From assembly GCF_030403505.1 (NCBI RefSeq), contig NZ_JAUEMJ010000005.1:263504-327503 (forward strand): 64,000 bases of DNA, in the 5' to 3' direction. Below the pieces are notes generated by a model. That model did no database searches. It worked only from the letters and a program-made list of their open reading frames with translations, and was not told the origin of the DNA. This stretch comes from Glycomyces tritici (GTDB lineage: Bacteria > Actinomycetota > Actinomycetes > Mycobacteriales > Micromonosporaceae). The position numbers were made by a program, and so were the translations under genes. This document shows positions 50,953-61,109 of the stretch, one piece after another (the stretch's first letter is position 1; each line of letters starts with the position of its first letter).

Positions 50953-51996
50953 TTACTGCATGGTCGCGGTGTCGATGACGAAGCGGTAGCGCACGTCGGA
51001 GGCGAGCACGCGCTCGTAGGCCTCGTTGATCTGGTCGGCGGCGATGATCTCGACGTCCGAGGCGATGCCGTGCTCGGCGCAGAGGTCGAGCATCTCCTGT
51101 GTCTCGGCGATGCCGCCGATCGTCGAGCCGGCGAAGGTGCGGCGGGTCGAGATCAGGTTGAAGATGCCCACCGGGAGCGGTTCGGCGGGCGCGCCGACGT
51201 TCACGAGCACCCCGTCGACCTTGAGGAGCCGCAGGTACGCGTTGATGTCGACCTCGGCGGAGACGGTGTTGACGATGAGGTCGAAGGTCCCGGCGAGGGT
51301 TTCGAACGTGGCCGGGTCGCCGGTCGCGTAGTAGTGGTCGGCGCCCAGGCGGAGGCCGTCCTCCTGCTTCTTCAGCGACTGCGACAGGACGGTGACCTCG
51401 GCGCCGAGCAGGTGGGCGAGTTTGACGCCCATGTGCCCGAGCCCGCCGAGGCCGACGATGGCGACCTTCTTGCCCGGGCCCGCGCCCCAGTGCCGCAGCG
51501 GCGAGTACAGGGTGATCCCGGCGCACAAGAGGGGCGCGGCGGCCTCGAAGGGGATGCCTTCGGGCATGCGGAGGACGAAGTGCTCGTCGACGACGATGTG
51601 GGTGGTGTAGCCGCCCTGGGTGACGGTGCCGTCGGCGTCGACCGCGCCGTAGGTGTCGACGAAGCCCTTGAGGCAGTACTGCTCGTTGCCCTTGAGGCAC
51701 TGCTCGCATTCGCGGCAGGAGCCGACCATGCAGCCGACGCCGACGCGGTCGCCCGCGGCGTGCTTCGTGACCTCGGGTCCGACTTCGGCGACGAAGCCGA
51801 CGATCTCGTGGCCGGGTGCGAGCGGGTACTGCTGGGGGCCCCAGTCGCCGCGCACGGTGTGGATGTCGGAGTGGCAGATCCCGGCGTACTTGATCTCGAT
51901 GAGCACGTCGTGCGGGCCGAGGTCGCGGCGTTCGACGGTGGTCTTGACGAGCGGTTCGGTCGCGGACGGCGCGGCCCAGGCGTTGACGGTCGGCAC
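50953..51996 (-). CDS. NADPH-dependent cinnamyl/aldehyde-type alcohol dehydrogenase (YahK-like)
   Basis: 347 aa from the GTG at 51996. Catalytic zinc motif [17 protein letters not shown] and GHEIVGFV, structural zinc [81 protein letters not shown] (Ser-Gln after strand 2 favours NADP). Matches the CAD/YahK aldehyde-reductase subgroup. Stands alone; probably reduces a range of aldehydes. Confidence 0.9.
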   Translation of the reverse strand: MPTVNAWAAPSATEPLVKTTVERRDLGPHDVLIEIKYAGICHSDIHTVRGDWGPQQYPLAPGHEIVGFVAEVGPEVTKHAAGDRVGVGCMVGSCRECEQCLKGNEQYCLKGFVDTYGAVDADGTVTQGGYTTHIVVDEHFVLRMPEGIPFEAAAPLLCAGITLYSPLRHWGAGPGKKVAIVGLGGLGHMGVKLAHLLGAEVTVLSQSLKKQEDGLRLGADHYYATGDPATFETLAGTFDLIVNTVSAEVDINAYLRLLKVDGVLVNVGAPAEPLPVGIFNLISTRRTFAGSTIGGIAETQEMLDLCAEHGIASDVEIIAADQINEAYERVLASDVRYRFVIDTATMQ

Positions 51997-52165
51997 GGTG
52001 GCTCCTTCGGCAGGTGTCGTGATACCGGTGAGCTTAAGCGCCAGGATTCGACGTACGCCCGTTTCCGGTTCCGATCCATCATCGCTCCGTTTCGGCCCCG
52101 TGCCAAGCACCGGGCCTGACCGGGGCGCGCCGACAGGCCCCTCCGGCCGCGCAGCCGTGCCCGGA

Positions 52166-53458
52166 TCAGCGGTCGGCGGCGGCCACGGGTTCGGGCTCCG
52201 GTTCGCCGGTCTTCCGGCCCATGCCGACGAGGCAGAGGATCGCCGGGACGAGCAGCGCGCCGCCGGTGAGCAGCGCGGCCCGCAGGGTGAAGGCGGTGCC
52301 GATCGCTCCGACGACGGGCCCGCCGATGATCTGCCCGCCGCTGTCGAACATGTCCCTTGCGGACAATGCGGTGGCGCGGACCTTCGGCTCGACCCTGACC
52401 ACCAGCCACCCGTTCACGAGCGGCTCGTACAGCGGCCGGGCCACCGAGACCAGCAGCAGGAAGACGAGCGCGACCCAGAAGCCCTGCGCCAGGCCGAATC
52501 CGATGACGCCCGCGAGGGTCACGGCGGTGAACAGCACCAGCATCCCGATGATCGCGCCCGAGCCGAGGCGCGCGGTGCGCCGCGTCGCCCACTCGGTGAC
52601 GCCGATGCCGCCGATCGCGACCGCGCACGAGACGAGGCTGAACCACATGGCCGGCTCGAGGCTGAACACTGCGGGGAACCCGATGTCCTCCAGCAGGAAC
52701 GCGCCCGAGAGCCGGTCGAAGCTCTCGCTCCACAGCCCGAACGCGAACGTCATCCCCAGCAGCAGGACCAGGCCCGGCACGAGCCGCGGCGCGCGGCGCG
52801 ACGCCCGCACCTGCTCGCCCGCTTCGGCTCTCGCCTGCGCGAGCACGGTCCGCACCGTGCCGTCCCCGGCGGGGCGCTGGAAGTGCCGCTCGGGCATCAC
52901 GAGCACGAGCGCGACCGTGCCGAGCCCCATGAGCGTGCCGCCGACGAGCATCGGCAGGCTCAGCGAGACCGTGCCGAGTGCGCCGCTCAGCAGGCTGCCG
53001 GTGATCCCGCCGATGAAGCTGAGCTGCGTGGCGCGCAGGTAGACCGGGGTCATCTCGGCCCGCTGCGTCTCGTCGGCGACCCAGGACTCCTGGGCGCCGC
53101 TCATGAGCGCCGCGCCGAGCGCCAGCAGCACCTGCGCCGCCAGGTGCACCCAGAACTCGGCCGAGAGCCCCATCCAGGCCAGCCCGCCCGCGTACACGCC
53201 GAACCCCGCCACCACGCACGCCCGGCGGCTCACCAGATCGGCCAGGAACCCGGTGGGCAGCTGGAGCACCAGGTACGTCGCCTCGAGCACGGTGCCGATC
53301 ATCATCAGCTCGAACGGGTTCATGCCGCCTTCCTCGACCCGGTACACGATCGAGGTCGTGAACGCCATGGCGACCAGGAAGGACAACCCCACCCGCATCG
53401 CGAGGTAGAGCCGGTACGGATTCACGCGGGCGCGGTCGATAAGGGGCACAGAACCCAA
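52166..53458 (-). CDS. Major facilitator superfamily transporter
   Basis: 430 aa from a TTG; a GTG three codons on is an alternative. About 12 helices with a long cytoplasmic loop near residue 210. MFS motif A is [13 protein letters not shown] (about 69-81); motif [11 protein letters not shown] follows helix 4. Resembles the MFS proteins annotated as drug efflux or sugar transport in actinomycetes. No partner genes are close; the substrate cannot be read from the sequence. A dyad cgatgcgg..ccgcatcg (53459-53479) sits directly before the start and may be an operator. Confidence 0.82.
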   Translation of the reverse strand: MGSVPLIDRARVNPYRLYLAMRVGLSFLVAMAFTTSIVYRVEEGGMNPFELMMIGTVLEATYLVLQLPTGFLADLVSRRACVVAGFGVYAGGLAWMGLSAEFWVHLAAQVLLALGAALMSGAQESWVADETQRAEMTPVYLRATQLSFIGGITGSLLSGALGTVSLSLPMLVGGTLMGLGTVALVLVMPERHFQRPAGDGTVRTVLAQARAEAGEQVRASRRAPRLVPGLVLLLGMTFAFGLWSESFDRLSGAFLLEDIGFPAVFSLEPAMWFSLVSCAVAIGGIGVTEWATRRTARLGSGAIIGMLVLFTAVTLAGVIGFGLAQGFWVALVFLLLVSVARPLYEPLVNGWLVVRVEPKVRATALSARDMFDSGGQIIGGPVVGAIGTAFTLRAALLTGGALLVPAILCLVGMGRKTGEPEPEPVAAADR

Positions 53459-53508
53459 CGATGCGGCAGCCCCGCATCGATGTCAATCGAATTGCCCGGG
53501 AACGCATC

Positions 53509-53544
53509 GGGGGGGGGGGGGGGGGCGCCCCCCCCCCCCCCCCC
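53509..53544. repeat. Perfect G17-CG-C17 palindrome
   Basis: Seventeen G, then CG, then seventeen C form a 36-bp perfect palindrome, extended by tc/ga on the flanks. It lies between the tctA stop (53570) and the MFS start, both on the minus strand. It could be an extremely strong terminator for the tct operon, but a homopolymer of this length is also where sequencing or assembly often fails. Confidence 0.7.
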
Positions 53545-53569
53545 GACCCCCGCTTCAGGGCGGACCCGG

Positions 53570-55087
53570 CTAATCCGCCCTGACGCCTTCCTGTTCCGCG
53601 TTCGCCGTCTGGCGGGTGCGGACCTTGCGCAGCAGGGGCACGACGACCACGGTCAGGACCAGGATCGCCACGAGTGTGCCGGAGACGGGACGCTGCACGA
53701 ACTCGCTCACGTCGCCGCCGAAGATCCTCATGGAGCGGCGGAACGAGGCCTCCAGGAGCGAGCCGAGCACGAACGCGAGCACGAACGGCCCCGGCTCGAA
53801 CCCGAGCTTGCGCATCCCGTACCCGAGCAGGCCCAGGCCGATCACGAGCAGCATGTCGAACGCGTTGTTGCGGATCGAGTAGGTGCCGATCATCGTGATG
53901 ACGATGGTGATCGGCGCCAGGACCCCCGGGCGGACCTTCAGCATGCGCACGAACAGCCCGATGAGCGGGATGCTCAGCACCAGCAGCAGCAGGTTGCCCA
54001 GGTACATCGAGTTCACGACGCCCCAGAACACGTCCGGGTGGTCGCTCATGAGCTGCGGGCCCGGCGTGATGCCCTGGAGCATGAGCGCCCCGAACAGCAC
54101 CGCCATGGTCGCGTTCGCCGGGATGCCCAGCGTCAGCAGCGGGATGAACGAGGAGGTCGCCGCCGCGTTGTTCGCCGACTCCGGGCCGGCGACGCCTTCG
54201 ATGGCGCCCTTGCCGAACCGGGACGGGTCCTTCGCGGCGCGCTTCTCGACGGCGTACGCCACCAGCGAGGCCATGGTCGCCCCGCCGCCGGGCAGGATGC
54301 CGAGGACGAAGCCGGTGACCGAGCCGCGCAGGATCGCCAGGCGCGACCTGAGCCAGTGCAGGCGGCTGGGGATCGCCCGCCCGAACGACGGCACGGCGGC
54401 CTGCGGCCGGTTCCGGTGCTCGAGGTTGTACAGGATCTCGCCGACCCCGAAGAGCCCCATGGCGACGATGGTGAAGTCGATGCCGTCGGCGAGCTGGTCG
54501 GTGCCGAACGTGAAGCGCGGCGTGCCCAGCAGCGGGTCGAGCCCGACCACGGCGAGCAGGAGCCCTGCGGACGCAGCGGCGGCGCTCTTGATGATCGACC
54601 CGTTCCCGAGCGTGCCGACCAGGAAGATCCCGATCAGCGCCAGGACCGTGTACTCGGCCGGGCCGAACGCCAGCGCGACGCCGGCCAGGGCCGGGGCGAT
54701 GAACGAGAGCAGGATGATCGACGCGGTGCCCCCGATGAAGGAGGCGATCGCGGCGATCCCGAGCGCGGGTCCGGCCTCGCCGCGCCGCGCGAGCGCGTGC
54801 CCGTCGAGTGCGGTGACCACTGTGGAGGCCTCGCCGGGGAGGCGCAGCAGCACCGAGGTGATGGTGCCGCCGTACTGCGCGCCGTAGAAGATCCCGGCGA
54901 GCATGATGACGGCCGCCGTCGGTTCCAGGTTGTAGGTGATGGGCAGCAGGATCGCGATCGTCGCGGCGGGGCCGAGGCCCGGCAGCACGCCGATCAGCAT
55001 CCCGACGGTGACGCCGAGCAGGCAGAAGAGGATGTTCTGCCACTCGAACGCCACCGCGAACCCGGAGAGCACGGAGGAGAAGTCCAC
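53570..55087 (-). CDS. tctA: Tripartite tricarboxylate-type transporter, large membrane subunit TctA
   Basis: 505 aa, about twelve helices. TctA signature: GVTVGMLIGVLPGLGPAATIAILLPITYNLEPTAAVIMLAGIFYGAQYGG (as the N-terminal repeat; given by its start), GSVTGFVLGILPGGGATMASLVAYAVEKR as the second GxLPG repeat. Takes up carboxylates with protons or sodium from the TctC-type binding protein. Last gene of kdgD-gudD-tctCBA. Confidence 0.93.
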   Translation of the reverse strand: MDFSSVLSGFAVAFEWQNILFCLLGVTVGMLIGVLPGLGPAATIAILLPITYNLEPTAAVIMLAGIFYGAQYGGTITSVLLRLPGEASTVVTALDGHALARRGEAGPALGIAAIASFIGGTASIILLSFIAPALAGVALAFGPAEYTVLALIGIFLVGTLGNGSIIKSAAAASAGLLLAVVGLDPLLGTPRFTFGTDQLADGIDFTIVAMGLFGVGEILYNLEHRNRPQAAVPSFGRAIPSRLHWLRSRLAILRGSVTGFVLGILPGGGATMASLVAYAVEKRAAKDPSRFGKGAIEGVAGPESANNAAATSSFIPLLTLGIPANATMAVLFGALMLQGITPGPQLMSDHPDVFWGVVNSMYLGNLLLLVLSIPLIGLFVRMLKVRPGVLAPITIVITMIGTYSIRNNAFDMLLVIGLGLLGYGMRKLGFEPGPFVLAFVLGSLLEASFRRSMRIFGGDVSEFVQRPVSGTLVAILVLTVVVVPLLRKVRTRQTANAEQEGVRAD

Positions 55088-55111
55088 GATCGATACTCCA
55101 GAGGGGACGGA

Positions 55112-55627
55112 CTAGAAGGCGATGAGGTGCGGGAGCGGCACGTTGAGCCCGATGATGAACAGGGCGTAGGCGACCGCGGTGACCGCGACCGCCAGGATCG
55201 CGCTCATGAGCCACGATTCGCGGCTGAGGAACCGCAGCCACGCGAACAGCAGGAGCACCGTCGGCACCTCGAAGCCCACGATCTCGTACAGCGAGGCGTA
55301 CACGGCCAGGCCGCCGGCGGCGGCCAGCACCGCCACGGTCCCGCGCGTGAACGCCTCGGTGTCCCTGCGGGTCTTGGCGGTCACGGCGATGATCCCGATC
55401 CCGGAGGCCACGAGCAGGCCGGCCACGATCAGCGGCCAGAGCCCCGGCCCGGGCTCGGTGAGGCTCCCGATGTCGAGCCCGAAGCTCAACCAGGCCGCGA
55501 CGGCGCCGAGCAGCACGGGGATCGCACCCGCGACCACCGACTGGACGCGTCCGCCCGCGCGCGGCTCCTCAGGCTGCTCGCCCGGGGCCGCTTCGGTTTC
55601 GGCATCGGCCATGACCGCCTCGCTCAT
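55112..55627 (-). CDS. tctB: Tripartite tricarboxylate-type transporter, small membrane subunit TctB
   Basis: 171 aa from the ATG at 55627, which overlaps the tctC stop (ATGA). Four hydrophobic helices: VVAGAIPVLLGAVAAWLSFG, GLWPLIVAGLLVASGIGII, TVAVLAAAGGLAVYASLYEIVGFEVPTVLLLF and WLMSAILAVAVTAVAYALFI. TctB proteins are poorly conserved, so recognition rests on size, topology and position between tctC and tctA. Confidence 0.9.
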   Translation of the reverse strand: MSEAVMADAETEAAPGEQPEEPRAGGRVQSVVAGAIPVLLGAVAAWLSFGLDIGSLTEPGPGLWPLIVAGLLVASGIGIIAVTAKTRRDTEAFTRGTVAVLAAAGGLAVYASLYEIVGFEVPTVLLLFAWLRFLSRESWLMSAILAVAVTAVAYALFIIGLNVPLPHLIAF

Positions 55628-56625
55628 TCCGCGGTGCCGAGTTCGACGCCGGACGCGGCGATCTGGGCGGCGAACTGCTCGGTGGCCTCGGCCAGGTGCA
55701 GTTCCGCCTCCATGCCGTCGACCTCCCAGCGCTCCATGAAGTTGTCCTGGAGGAACTGGCCGTACTCGGAGCCCTCGCGGGCCTCCTCGAACGCCAGGGT
55801 CAGCACGCCCACGACCTCGTCGGGGGTGTCGGCGGGGACGACGATGAACCGGCGCTGGTCGACGAGGATGTCGTGACCCGCCTCCAGCGCGGTCGGCACG
55901 TCGTTGAGGTAGACGCTGCGCTCCTCGGAGAACACGCACAGCGGCCGCATGTCACCGGCCTCGATGTGCGGCATCGTCTCGGCGAGCGACAGCGACGCGG
56001 CGTCGATGTTCTGACCCAGCAGCGCGGTGACGGTGGGGCCGCCGCCGTCGAACGGGACGTCGGTCGCCTCGACCTGGGCGAGCCCGAACAGCAGGCCGGC
56101 CGAGAGCTGCGAGCCGGTGCCCACGCCCGTGGTCCCGTAGTTCACGTGGTCGGCCGCGAGCAGGTCCTCAAGGGTCTGGTACGGCGAGTCGGCGTGCACC
56201 ACGAGCACGTAGCCCTCGTTGGTCAACGTGGTGATGATCCGCAGGTCGGTGATCACGACCGCGTCGGGGTCGTCGACGATGAGCGGGCCGATGGCGAACA
56301 GCGACTTGACCGCGAGGGAGATCGTGTAGCCGTCGGCCTTGCCGGCCAGCAGCTCCTTGAGTCCGACGGCGCCGTTGGCACCGGGCTTGTTCGTGACCGG
56401 AAGCGATTCGCCCAGCGGCTCTTCGGCGGCCTTGGCGACCGCGCGGCTGATGAGGTCGCCGGAGCCGCCGGCGTCGAAGGGCACCCAGAAGTCGACCGCG
56501 CGGGTCGGGAAGGTCGCGTTCGCCTCGTCGGCGCCGCCCTGCACCTGGCAGGCCGACAGCGCGACGAGCGGGGGCACGGCGGCAAGACCGGCGAGCAGTC
56601 CGCGTCGGGGGAGGGGGTGTTGCAT
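55624..56625 (-). CDS. tctC: TctC-type carboxylate-binding lipoprotein
   Basis: 333 aa from the ATG at 56625. Signal with lipobox (PLVALSACQVQ). Bug/TctC domain: FPTRAVDFWVPFDAGGSGDLISRAVAKAAEEPLGESLPVTNKPGANGAVGLKEL (N-terminal hallmark, key parts), YGTTGVGTGSQLSAGLLFG, VPFDGGGPTVTALLGQNIDAASLSL. Captures carboxylate ligands such as aldarates through carboxylate-bridging waters. Placed directly after gudD in the operon. Confidence 0.92.
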   Translation of the reverse strand: MQHPLPRRGLLAGLAAVPPLVALSACQVQGGADEANATFPTRAVDFWVPFDAGGSGDLISRAVAKAAEEPLGESLPVTNKPGANGAVGLKELLAGKADGYTISLAVKSLFAIGPLIVDDPDAVVITDLRIITTLTNEGYVLVVHADSPYQTLEDLLAADHVNYGTTGVGTGSQLSAGLLFGLAQVEATDVPFDGGGPTVTALLGQNIDAASLSLAETMPHIEAGDMRPLCVFSEERSVYLNDVPTALEAGHDILVDQRRFIVVPADTPDEVVGVLTLAFEEAREGSEYGQFLQDNFMERWEVDGMEAELHLAEATEQFAAQIAASGVELGTAE

Positions 56626-56662
56626 TGTGTCTGCTCCTCTTAGTGATCGAATAGCCACGAAT

Positions 56663-58024
56663 TCACCCCAGGGAGGGGCGTTTCGGGTTGAACATCCATC
56701 CGGGGACAAGGTATTTCATAGCGGCCGCGTCATCGCGCGCGCCCAGAGCATTTCTCGTATACCGCTCGTGAGCTGCCTCTACTTGCGCCGCATCGAGTTC
56801 GATGCCGAGACCGGGCGCGGTGGGCACTGCGATCGCGCCGTCGACGATGCGCGGCGGGTCGACCGTGAGGCGCTGGCCGTCCTGCCAGATCCAGTGCGTG
56901 TCGATGGCGGTGATCTCGCCGGGCGCGGCGGCGGCGACGTGGGTGAACATCGCCAGCGACACGTCGAAGTGGTTGTTGGAGTGGGAGCCCCAGGTCAGAC
57001 CGAAGGCCTCGCAGGCCTGCGCCACGCGCACCGAGCCGGCCATGGTCCAGAAGTGCGGGTCGGCCAAAGGGATGTCGACGGCGCCGGAGCGGACCGCGTG
57101 CGCGAATTCCCGCCAATCGCAGGCGATCATGTTCGTCGCCGTGCGCATTCCGGTGGCGCGCTTGAATTCCGCGAGTACTTCACGACCCGAGTAGCCGTTC
57201 TCCGCTCCACAAGGGTCCTCGGCATACGCCAATACGCCGTCCAGTCCCCGGCACAGTTCGACCGCCTCTTTGAGCGACCAGGCCCCATTGGGGTCCAAAG
57301 TGATCCGTGCATCCGGGAACCGCTCGGCCAATGCCGTGACGGCCTTGGCCTCCTCGGGCCCCGGCAGCACGCCGCCCTTGAGCTTGAAGTCGCGGAACCC
57401 GTACCGCGCCTCGGCCGCCTCGGCCAGGGCCACCACGGCTTCAGGGGTGAGGGCCTCTTCGTCGCGCAGCCGCAGCCACGCGTCGTCCGCCCCTGACCCG
57501 TCCCGGTACGGCAGGTCCGTGCGGCCCCGGTCGCCGATGAAGAACAGGTATCCCAGGACCGGCACACTGGTGCGCTGCGGGCCGTCCCCGAGCAGTTCGG
57601 CGACCGGCACGCCGAGGTGCTTGCCGAGCAGGTCGAGCAGTGCGGCTTCGAGCGCGGTCCGCACGTGCACGGTGACGCGCTGGTCGAAGGTCTGGCTGCC
57701 GCGCCCGGCCGCGTCCCGGTCCGCGAAGCGGCGGCGCACGGCTTCCAGGACCGACCGGTACGCGCCGATGCCGGAACCGATCACCAGGTCGGCGGCGTCG
57801 CGGAGGGTCTGCGCGATGGCCTCGCCGCCGGGCACTTCGCCCACACCGGTGTTCCCGGACTCGTCGGTGAGGATCACGAGGTTGCGCGTGAAGTACGGCG
57901 CGTGCGCTCCGGAGAGGTTGAGGAGCATGGAGTCCTGGCCGGCCACGGGCACGACGCGCATCGCGGTCACGGTGGGGGTGGTCGCCTCTTCCGCTGGGCC
58001 AGCGGCCGGTTCGAGTCGCGTCAT
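56663..58024 (-). CDS. gudD: D-glucarate dehydratase
   Basis: 453 aa from the ATG at 58024, overlapping the kdgD stop. Enolase superfamily, glucarate dehydratase subgroup: N-terminal capping region ends [29 protein letters not shown] Lys pair ([12 protein letters not shown]); metal ligands in [32 protein letters not shown] and [12 protein letters not shown]; catalytic base His-Asp part [17 protein letters not shown]. Converts glucarate or idarate to 5-dehydro-4-deoxy-glucarate. Confidence 0.93.
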   Translation of the reverse strand: MTRLEPAAGPAEEATTPTVTAMRVVPVAGQDSMLLNLSGAHAPYFTRNLVILTDESGNTGVGEVPGGEAIAQTLRDAADLVIGSGIGAYRSVLEAVRRRFADRDAAGRGSQTFDQRVTVHVRTALEAALLDLLGKHLGVPVAELLGDGPQRTSVPVLGYLFFIGDRGRTDLPYRDGSGADDAWLRLRDEEALTPEAVVALAEAAEARYGFRDFKLKGGVLPGPEEAKAVTALAERFPDARITLDPNGAWSLKEAVELCRGLDGVLAYAEDPCGAENGYSGREVLAEFKRATGMRTATNMIACDWREFAHAVRSGAVDIPLADPHFWTMAGSVRVAQACEAFGLTWGSHSNNHFDVSLAMFTHVAAAAPGEITAIDTHWIWQDGQRLTVDPPRIVDGAIAVPTAPGLGIELDAAQVEAAHERYTRNALGARDDAAAMKYLVPGWMFNPKRPSLG

Positions 58025-58938
58025 GAGGCGGACTGCTCGATCAGCGCTGCCAGTGCGGCCAGTTCGGCCTCGTTCAGGTCGGTGAGCGGCGGGCGCACGG
58101 GCCCGGCGGGGCGGCCCACGGCCGTCATGCCCGCCTTGACGATCGACACCGCGTAGCCCTTGCCGGCGTTGCGGATGTCCAGATAGGGCAGGACGAACTC
58201 GCGCAGCCGCCGGTACACCTCGGGGCGGTCCCCGGCGCGCACCGCGTCGTAGAACGCGAGCGCGAACTCCGGCACGAAGTTGAAGATCGCCGAGGAGTAG
58301 GTGGTCACGCCGAGCTGGAGGTAGGGGAGCGCGAAGGTCTCGGCCGTGGGCAGGCCGCCGATGTACAGCAGCCGCTCGCCGAGGGTCGCGTACAGGCGGG
58401 TCATGAACTCGATGTCGCCCACCCCGTCCTTGAACCCCACGAAGTTCGGGCATTCGTCGGCGAGCCGCTCGACCGCGGCGACGCTGTACTCGGCGTTCGA
58501 CCGGTGGTAGACGATGACGCCCAGCGAGGTCGCCTCGCAGACGGCGCGCACGTGGGCGACCAGGCCGTCCTGCCCGGCCTCGGTGAGGTACGGGGGGAAC
58601 AGCAGCACCGCGTCGGCCCCGGCGGCCTCGGCGTCGCGGGCGAACGCGACCGCCTGGGCGGTGCCCTGCCCGGCCGGGGCGATGATCGGGACGGCGCCGG
58701 CGGCCTCGTCGGCGGCGACGCGCACGACCCGGCCGACCTCTTCGGGGGTGAGCGAGAAGAACTCGCCCGTGCCGCCCGCTGCGAACAGGCCCGCCGCAGG
58801 GAAGGACGCCAGGTGCCCCAGGTGCTTCCGGTACCCGTCCTCGTCGAAGGAGAGGTCCTTCTGGAAGTGGGTCACGGGGAAGGACAAGAGCCCTTCGCCC
58901 AGCGCACGCTGGATCTCTGCGGGGCTGTATCGCGACAT
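58021..58938 (-). CDS. kdgD: 5-dehydro-4-deoxyglucarate dehydratase
   Basis: 305 aa from the ATG at 58938. DapA/NAL superfamily TIM barrel: [57 protein letters not shown] (Tyr), [13 protein letters not shown] with the Schiff-base Lys, and [15 protein letters not shown]. Decarboxylates and dehydrates the GudD product to 2-oxoglutarate semialdehyde. First gene of the operon; a 2-oxoglutarate semialdehyde dehydrogenase is not in the window. Confidence 0.93.
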   Translation of the reverse strand: MSRYSPAEIQRALGEGLLSFPVTHFQKDLSFDEDGYRKHLGHLASFPAAGLFAAGGTGEFFSLTPEEVGRVVRVAADEAAGAVPIIAPAGQGTAQAVAFARDAEAAGADAVLLFPPYLTEAGQDGLVAHVRAVCEATSLGVIVYHRSNAEYSVAAVERLADECPNFVGFKDGVGDIEFMTRLYATLGERLLYIGGLPTAETFALPYLQLGVTTYSSAIFNFVPEFALAFYDAVRAGDRPEVYRRLREFVLPYLDIRNAGKGYAVSIVKAGMTAVGRPAGPVRPPLTDLNEAELAALAALIEQSAS

Positions 58939-59025
58939 ATGCGGCAGTCTCCTGTTCCGGGGGTTGAGGCCCGTACCGTAACCTCCGCCGCTCATACCGG
59001 TCCAACACTCATTCGATATCGGCTG

Positions 59026-59040
59026 ATACCTTCACGGTAT
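59026..59040. promoter_or_regulatory. LysR-type binding site between kdgD and lysR
   Basis: ATACCTTCACGGTAT, a T-N11-A type dyad with ATACC/GGTAT arms, overlaps the lysR start codon. A second partial copy (atacc at about 58994) lies toward kdgD. The 100-bp gap serves both divergent promoters. Confidence 0.6.
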
Positions 59041-59932
59041 GGCTACAGGCGACGTCGGGTACACACTCGACCAACTCCGGGGATTCGTGGCCGTCGCAGA
59101 AGAGTCCCACTTCGGAAGGGCCGCAGAGCGACTGCGCATGACGCAGCCGCCGCTGAGCCGCCAGGTGCAGCGCCTCGAGCGCGCCGTCGGCTTCGCGCTC
59201 TTCCTGCGCACCCAGCGCGGCGTCGAGCTCACTCCGGCCGGACGGATCTTCCTCGACGAGGCCCGCCGGCTCCTGTCCTCGGCGGACACCGCGCCGCTGC
59301 GCGCCCGCCGCGTCGCCGCTGGCACGGCGGGCACCATCCGCATCGGCTTCACCGCCGTCTCGGCCCTCACCGTGCTCGGGCGGTGGATCAGCGCGGCCGC
59401 CGCCGAACTGCCCGGCGTCGACCTCGTGCTCAATGAGATGGTCACCCACGCGCAGCTCGACGCCCTCCTCGCCGGTGAGATCGAAGTCGGGCTCGTGCGC
59501 CAGGTCCCGCGCTCGGACCTGCTCGACTCCCGGCTGGTGGCCAGGGACTCGCTCATCCTCGCCGCCCCGCGCGACCACGCCCTCACCGGCCTCGGGCGAA
59601 CGCCCACAATGGAGGACATCGCCGAGCACGACGTGGTGACCTACTCGCCCTCGGAGGCCTGGTACTTCTACGAGCTCGTCGTCGCCGCGTTCCAGCAGGC
59701 CCACTTGAAACCCCGGTACGTGCAGCACATCAGCCAGGTCCACACGGTCCTGTCAGTGGTCAACGCGGGGCTCGGGGTCGCGCTCGTGCCCTCCTCGGCC
59801 AGCGCGTTCAACCTCTCGAACCTGGTCTTCCTCGATATCGCGGACCTGCCGCCGGACACCGTGGAGCTCCACGCCGTGTGGCGCCGGCGCCACGGCAACC
59901 CCGCGCTCGACGCCCTGCTGCGCAGCGTCTGA
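59039..59932 (+). CDS. LysR-family regulator of the glucarate operon
   Basis: 297 aa. HTH: YTLDQLRGFVAVAEESHFGRAAERLRMTQPPLSRQVQRLERAVGFALF. Effector domain starts GTIRIGFTAVSALTVLGRWI and has HAVWRRRHGNPALDALL at the end. Divergent from kdgD-gudD-tctCBA, the classic arrangement for a LysR activator of that operon; glucarate or its dehydrated product is the likely inducer. Confidence 0.9.
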   Translation: MATGDVGYTLDQLRGFVAVAEESHFGRAAERLRMTQPPLSRQVQRLERAVGFALFLRTQRGVELTPAGRIFLDEARRLLSSADTAPLRARRVAAGTAGTIRIGFTAVSALTVLGRWISAAAAELPGVDLVLNEMVTHAQLDALLAGEIEVGLVRQVPRSDLLDSRLVARDSLILAAPRDHALTGLGRTPTMEDIAEHDVVTYSPSEAWYFYELVVAAFQQAHLKPRYVQHISQVHTVLSVVNAGLGVALVPSSASAFNLSNLVFLDIADLPPDTVELHAVWRRRHGNPALDALLRSV

Positions 59933-59939
59933 GCCGGCC

Positions 59940-60965
59940 CTAGACCGCCGGACCGATGGACTCGCGGTCGACGAACTCCGTCGGCAGCGCGGCCTCGTTC
60001 TCCGAAGCGCCGCCGTCGATCTCGATCAGCAGCCGCCTGATCCCGCGCTCGCCGAGCAGGGCCAGCGGCATCCGGATCGTGGTCAGCGCCGGCGTCGGCA
60101 GGTCGGCTCCGAAGATGTCGTCGAAGCCGACGATGCTCAGCCGGCCCGGGACGTCGAGGCCGTGGTCCCGGCACTCCCGCAGCAGGCCGAGCGCGACCAG
60201 GTCGTTGTAGGCGAGCACCGCGCTCACGTCGGCGGCCTTCACCCGGCCGAACGCCTCCGCGCCGCCTTCGCGGGTCGGCGCGTTCGACTTGATCTCCACG
60301 ATGGACATGTCCCATTCGACCGCGATCTCGAACGCGTGCTGCCAGCGCTGCCCGTTCATCCACGAGGCCTCGGGCCCGGCGAGGTAGGCGATGCGGCGGT
60401 GCCCGGCCTCGCGCAGCCGCTCCAGCGCGGTCGTGATCCCCGGCCGCACATCGGGAATGACGGCCGGAATGCCTTCGACGAGGCGGTTCACTACCACGAG
60501 CGGCTTCACCGAGGAGAGTTCCTGGATCTGGTGGTCCTCCAGGCGCGTGCCCACGAGCAGCAGTCCGTCCACTGAGGTCTGGAGTCGCTCGGCCGTGGAC
60601 CGCTCGAGTTCGGGGGACTCCTGCGAGTCGGCGAAGACGATGGTCATGCCGGTCTCGGAGGCCACCCGTTCGGCGGCGCGCACGAGGTCGAAGTACGCCG
60701 GGTTGGTGATGTCGGAGACGAGCAGGCCGAGCGTGCCGGTCTTCCCGGTCGGCAGTGCCCGCGCCATGGGGTTGATCCGGTAGCCGAGCTCGGCGGCGGC
60801 GTCGCGGATGCGGCGCTCGGTCTGCGCGTTGAGGCGTCCGGGCTTGTTGAGCGCGCGGGACACGGTGGAGGGGCTCACCCCGGTGAGCCGCGCGATGTCG
60901 TAGATCGTCGGGGGCGCCTTGCGATCGCCGTTGCGGGGACGGGTGGCGGCGTCGGACTGCTCCAT
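59940..60965 (-). CDS. LacI-family regulator
   Basis: 341 aa from the ATG at 60965, behind GGGGAGG. HTH PTIYDIARLTGVSPSTVSRALNKPGRLNAQTERRIRDAAAELGY (about 19-62, key parts), hinge NPMARALPTGKTG, then effector domain (LGLLVSDITNPAYFDLVRAAERVASE; GHRRIAYLAGPEASWMNGQRW; AVLAYNDLVALGLLRECRDHGLDVPGRLSIVGFDDI). CAATCGnTTG palindromes at 61006 and 61110 are its probable sites; the SDR and FMN-oxidase genes upstream are likely targets. Confidence 0.9.
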   Translation of the reverse strand: MEQSDAATRPRNGDRKAPPTIYDIARLTGVSPSTVSRALNKPGRLNAQTERRIRDAAAELGYRINPMARALPTGKTGTLGLLVSDITNPAYFDLVRAAERVASETGMTIVFADSQESPELERSTAERLQTSVDGLLLVGTRLEDHQIQELSSVKPLVVVNRLVEGIPAVIPDVRPGITTALERLREAGHRRIAYLAGPEASWMNGQRWQHAFEIAVEWDMSIVEIKSNAPTREGGAEAFGRVKAADVSAVLAYNDLVALGLLRECRDHGLDVPGRLSIVGFDDIFGADLPTPALTTIRMPLALLGERGIRRLLIEIDGGASENEAALPTEFVDRESIGPAV

Positions 60966-61005
60966 GCCTCCCCTTTCGCGCTTGTTGCCGGGGGTTGTCA
61001 TCCGG

Positions 61006-61015
61006 CAATCGTTTG
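61006..61015. promoter_or_regulatory. LacI-type operator, copy 1
   Basis: CAATCGTTTG, one mismatch from CAATCGATTG, 41 bp before the lacI start. Probably autoregulatory. Confidence 0.55.
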
Positions 61016-61109
61016 GTGCCAAGCAGCCGCGTTCCGCGGCAGGGCCTACCGAGCATACCGGAGGCCCGCCGCCTTTGCGGAGGCGAGGGTTCCGCGATTT
61101 CAGCGGTGG

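Noticed and set aside
51653..55876. 1400-codon open frame on the plus strand across the tct and MFS genes
   Set aside because: Antisense shadow with His/Arg/Gln-rich composition and no domains; it runs through five recognised minus-strand genes.
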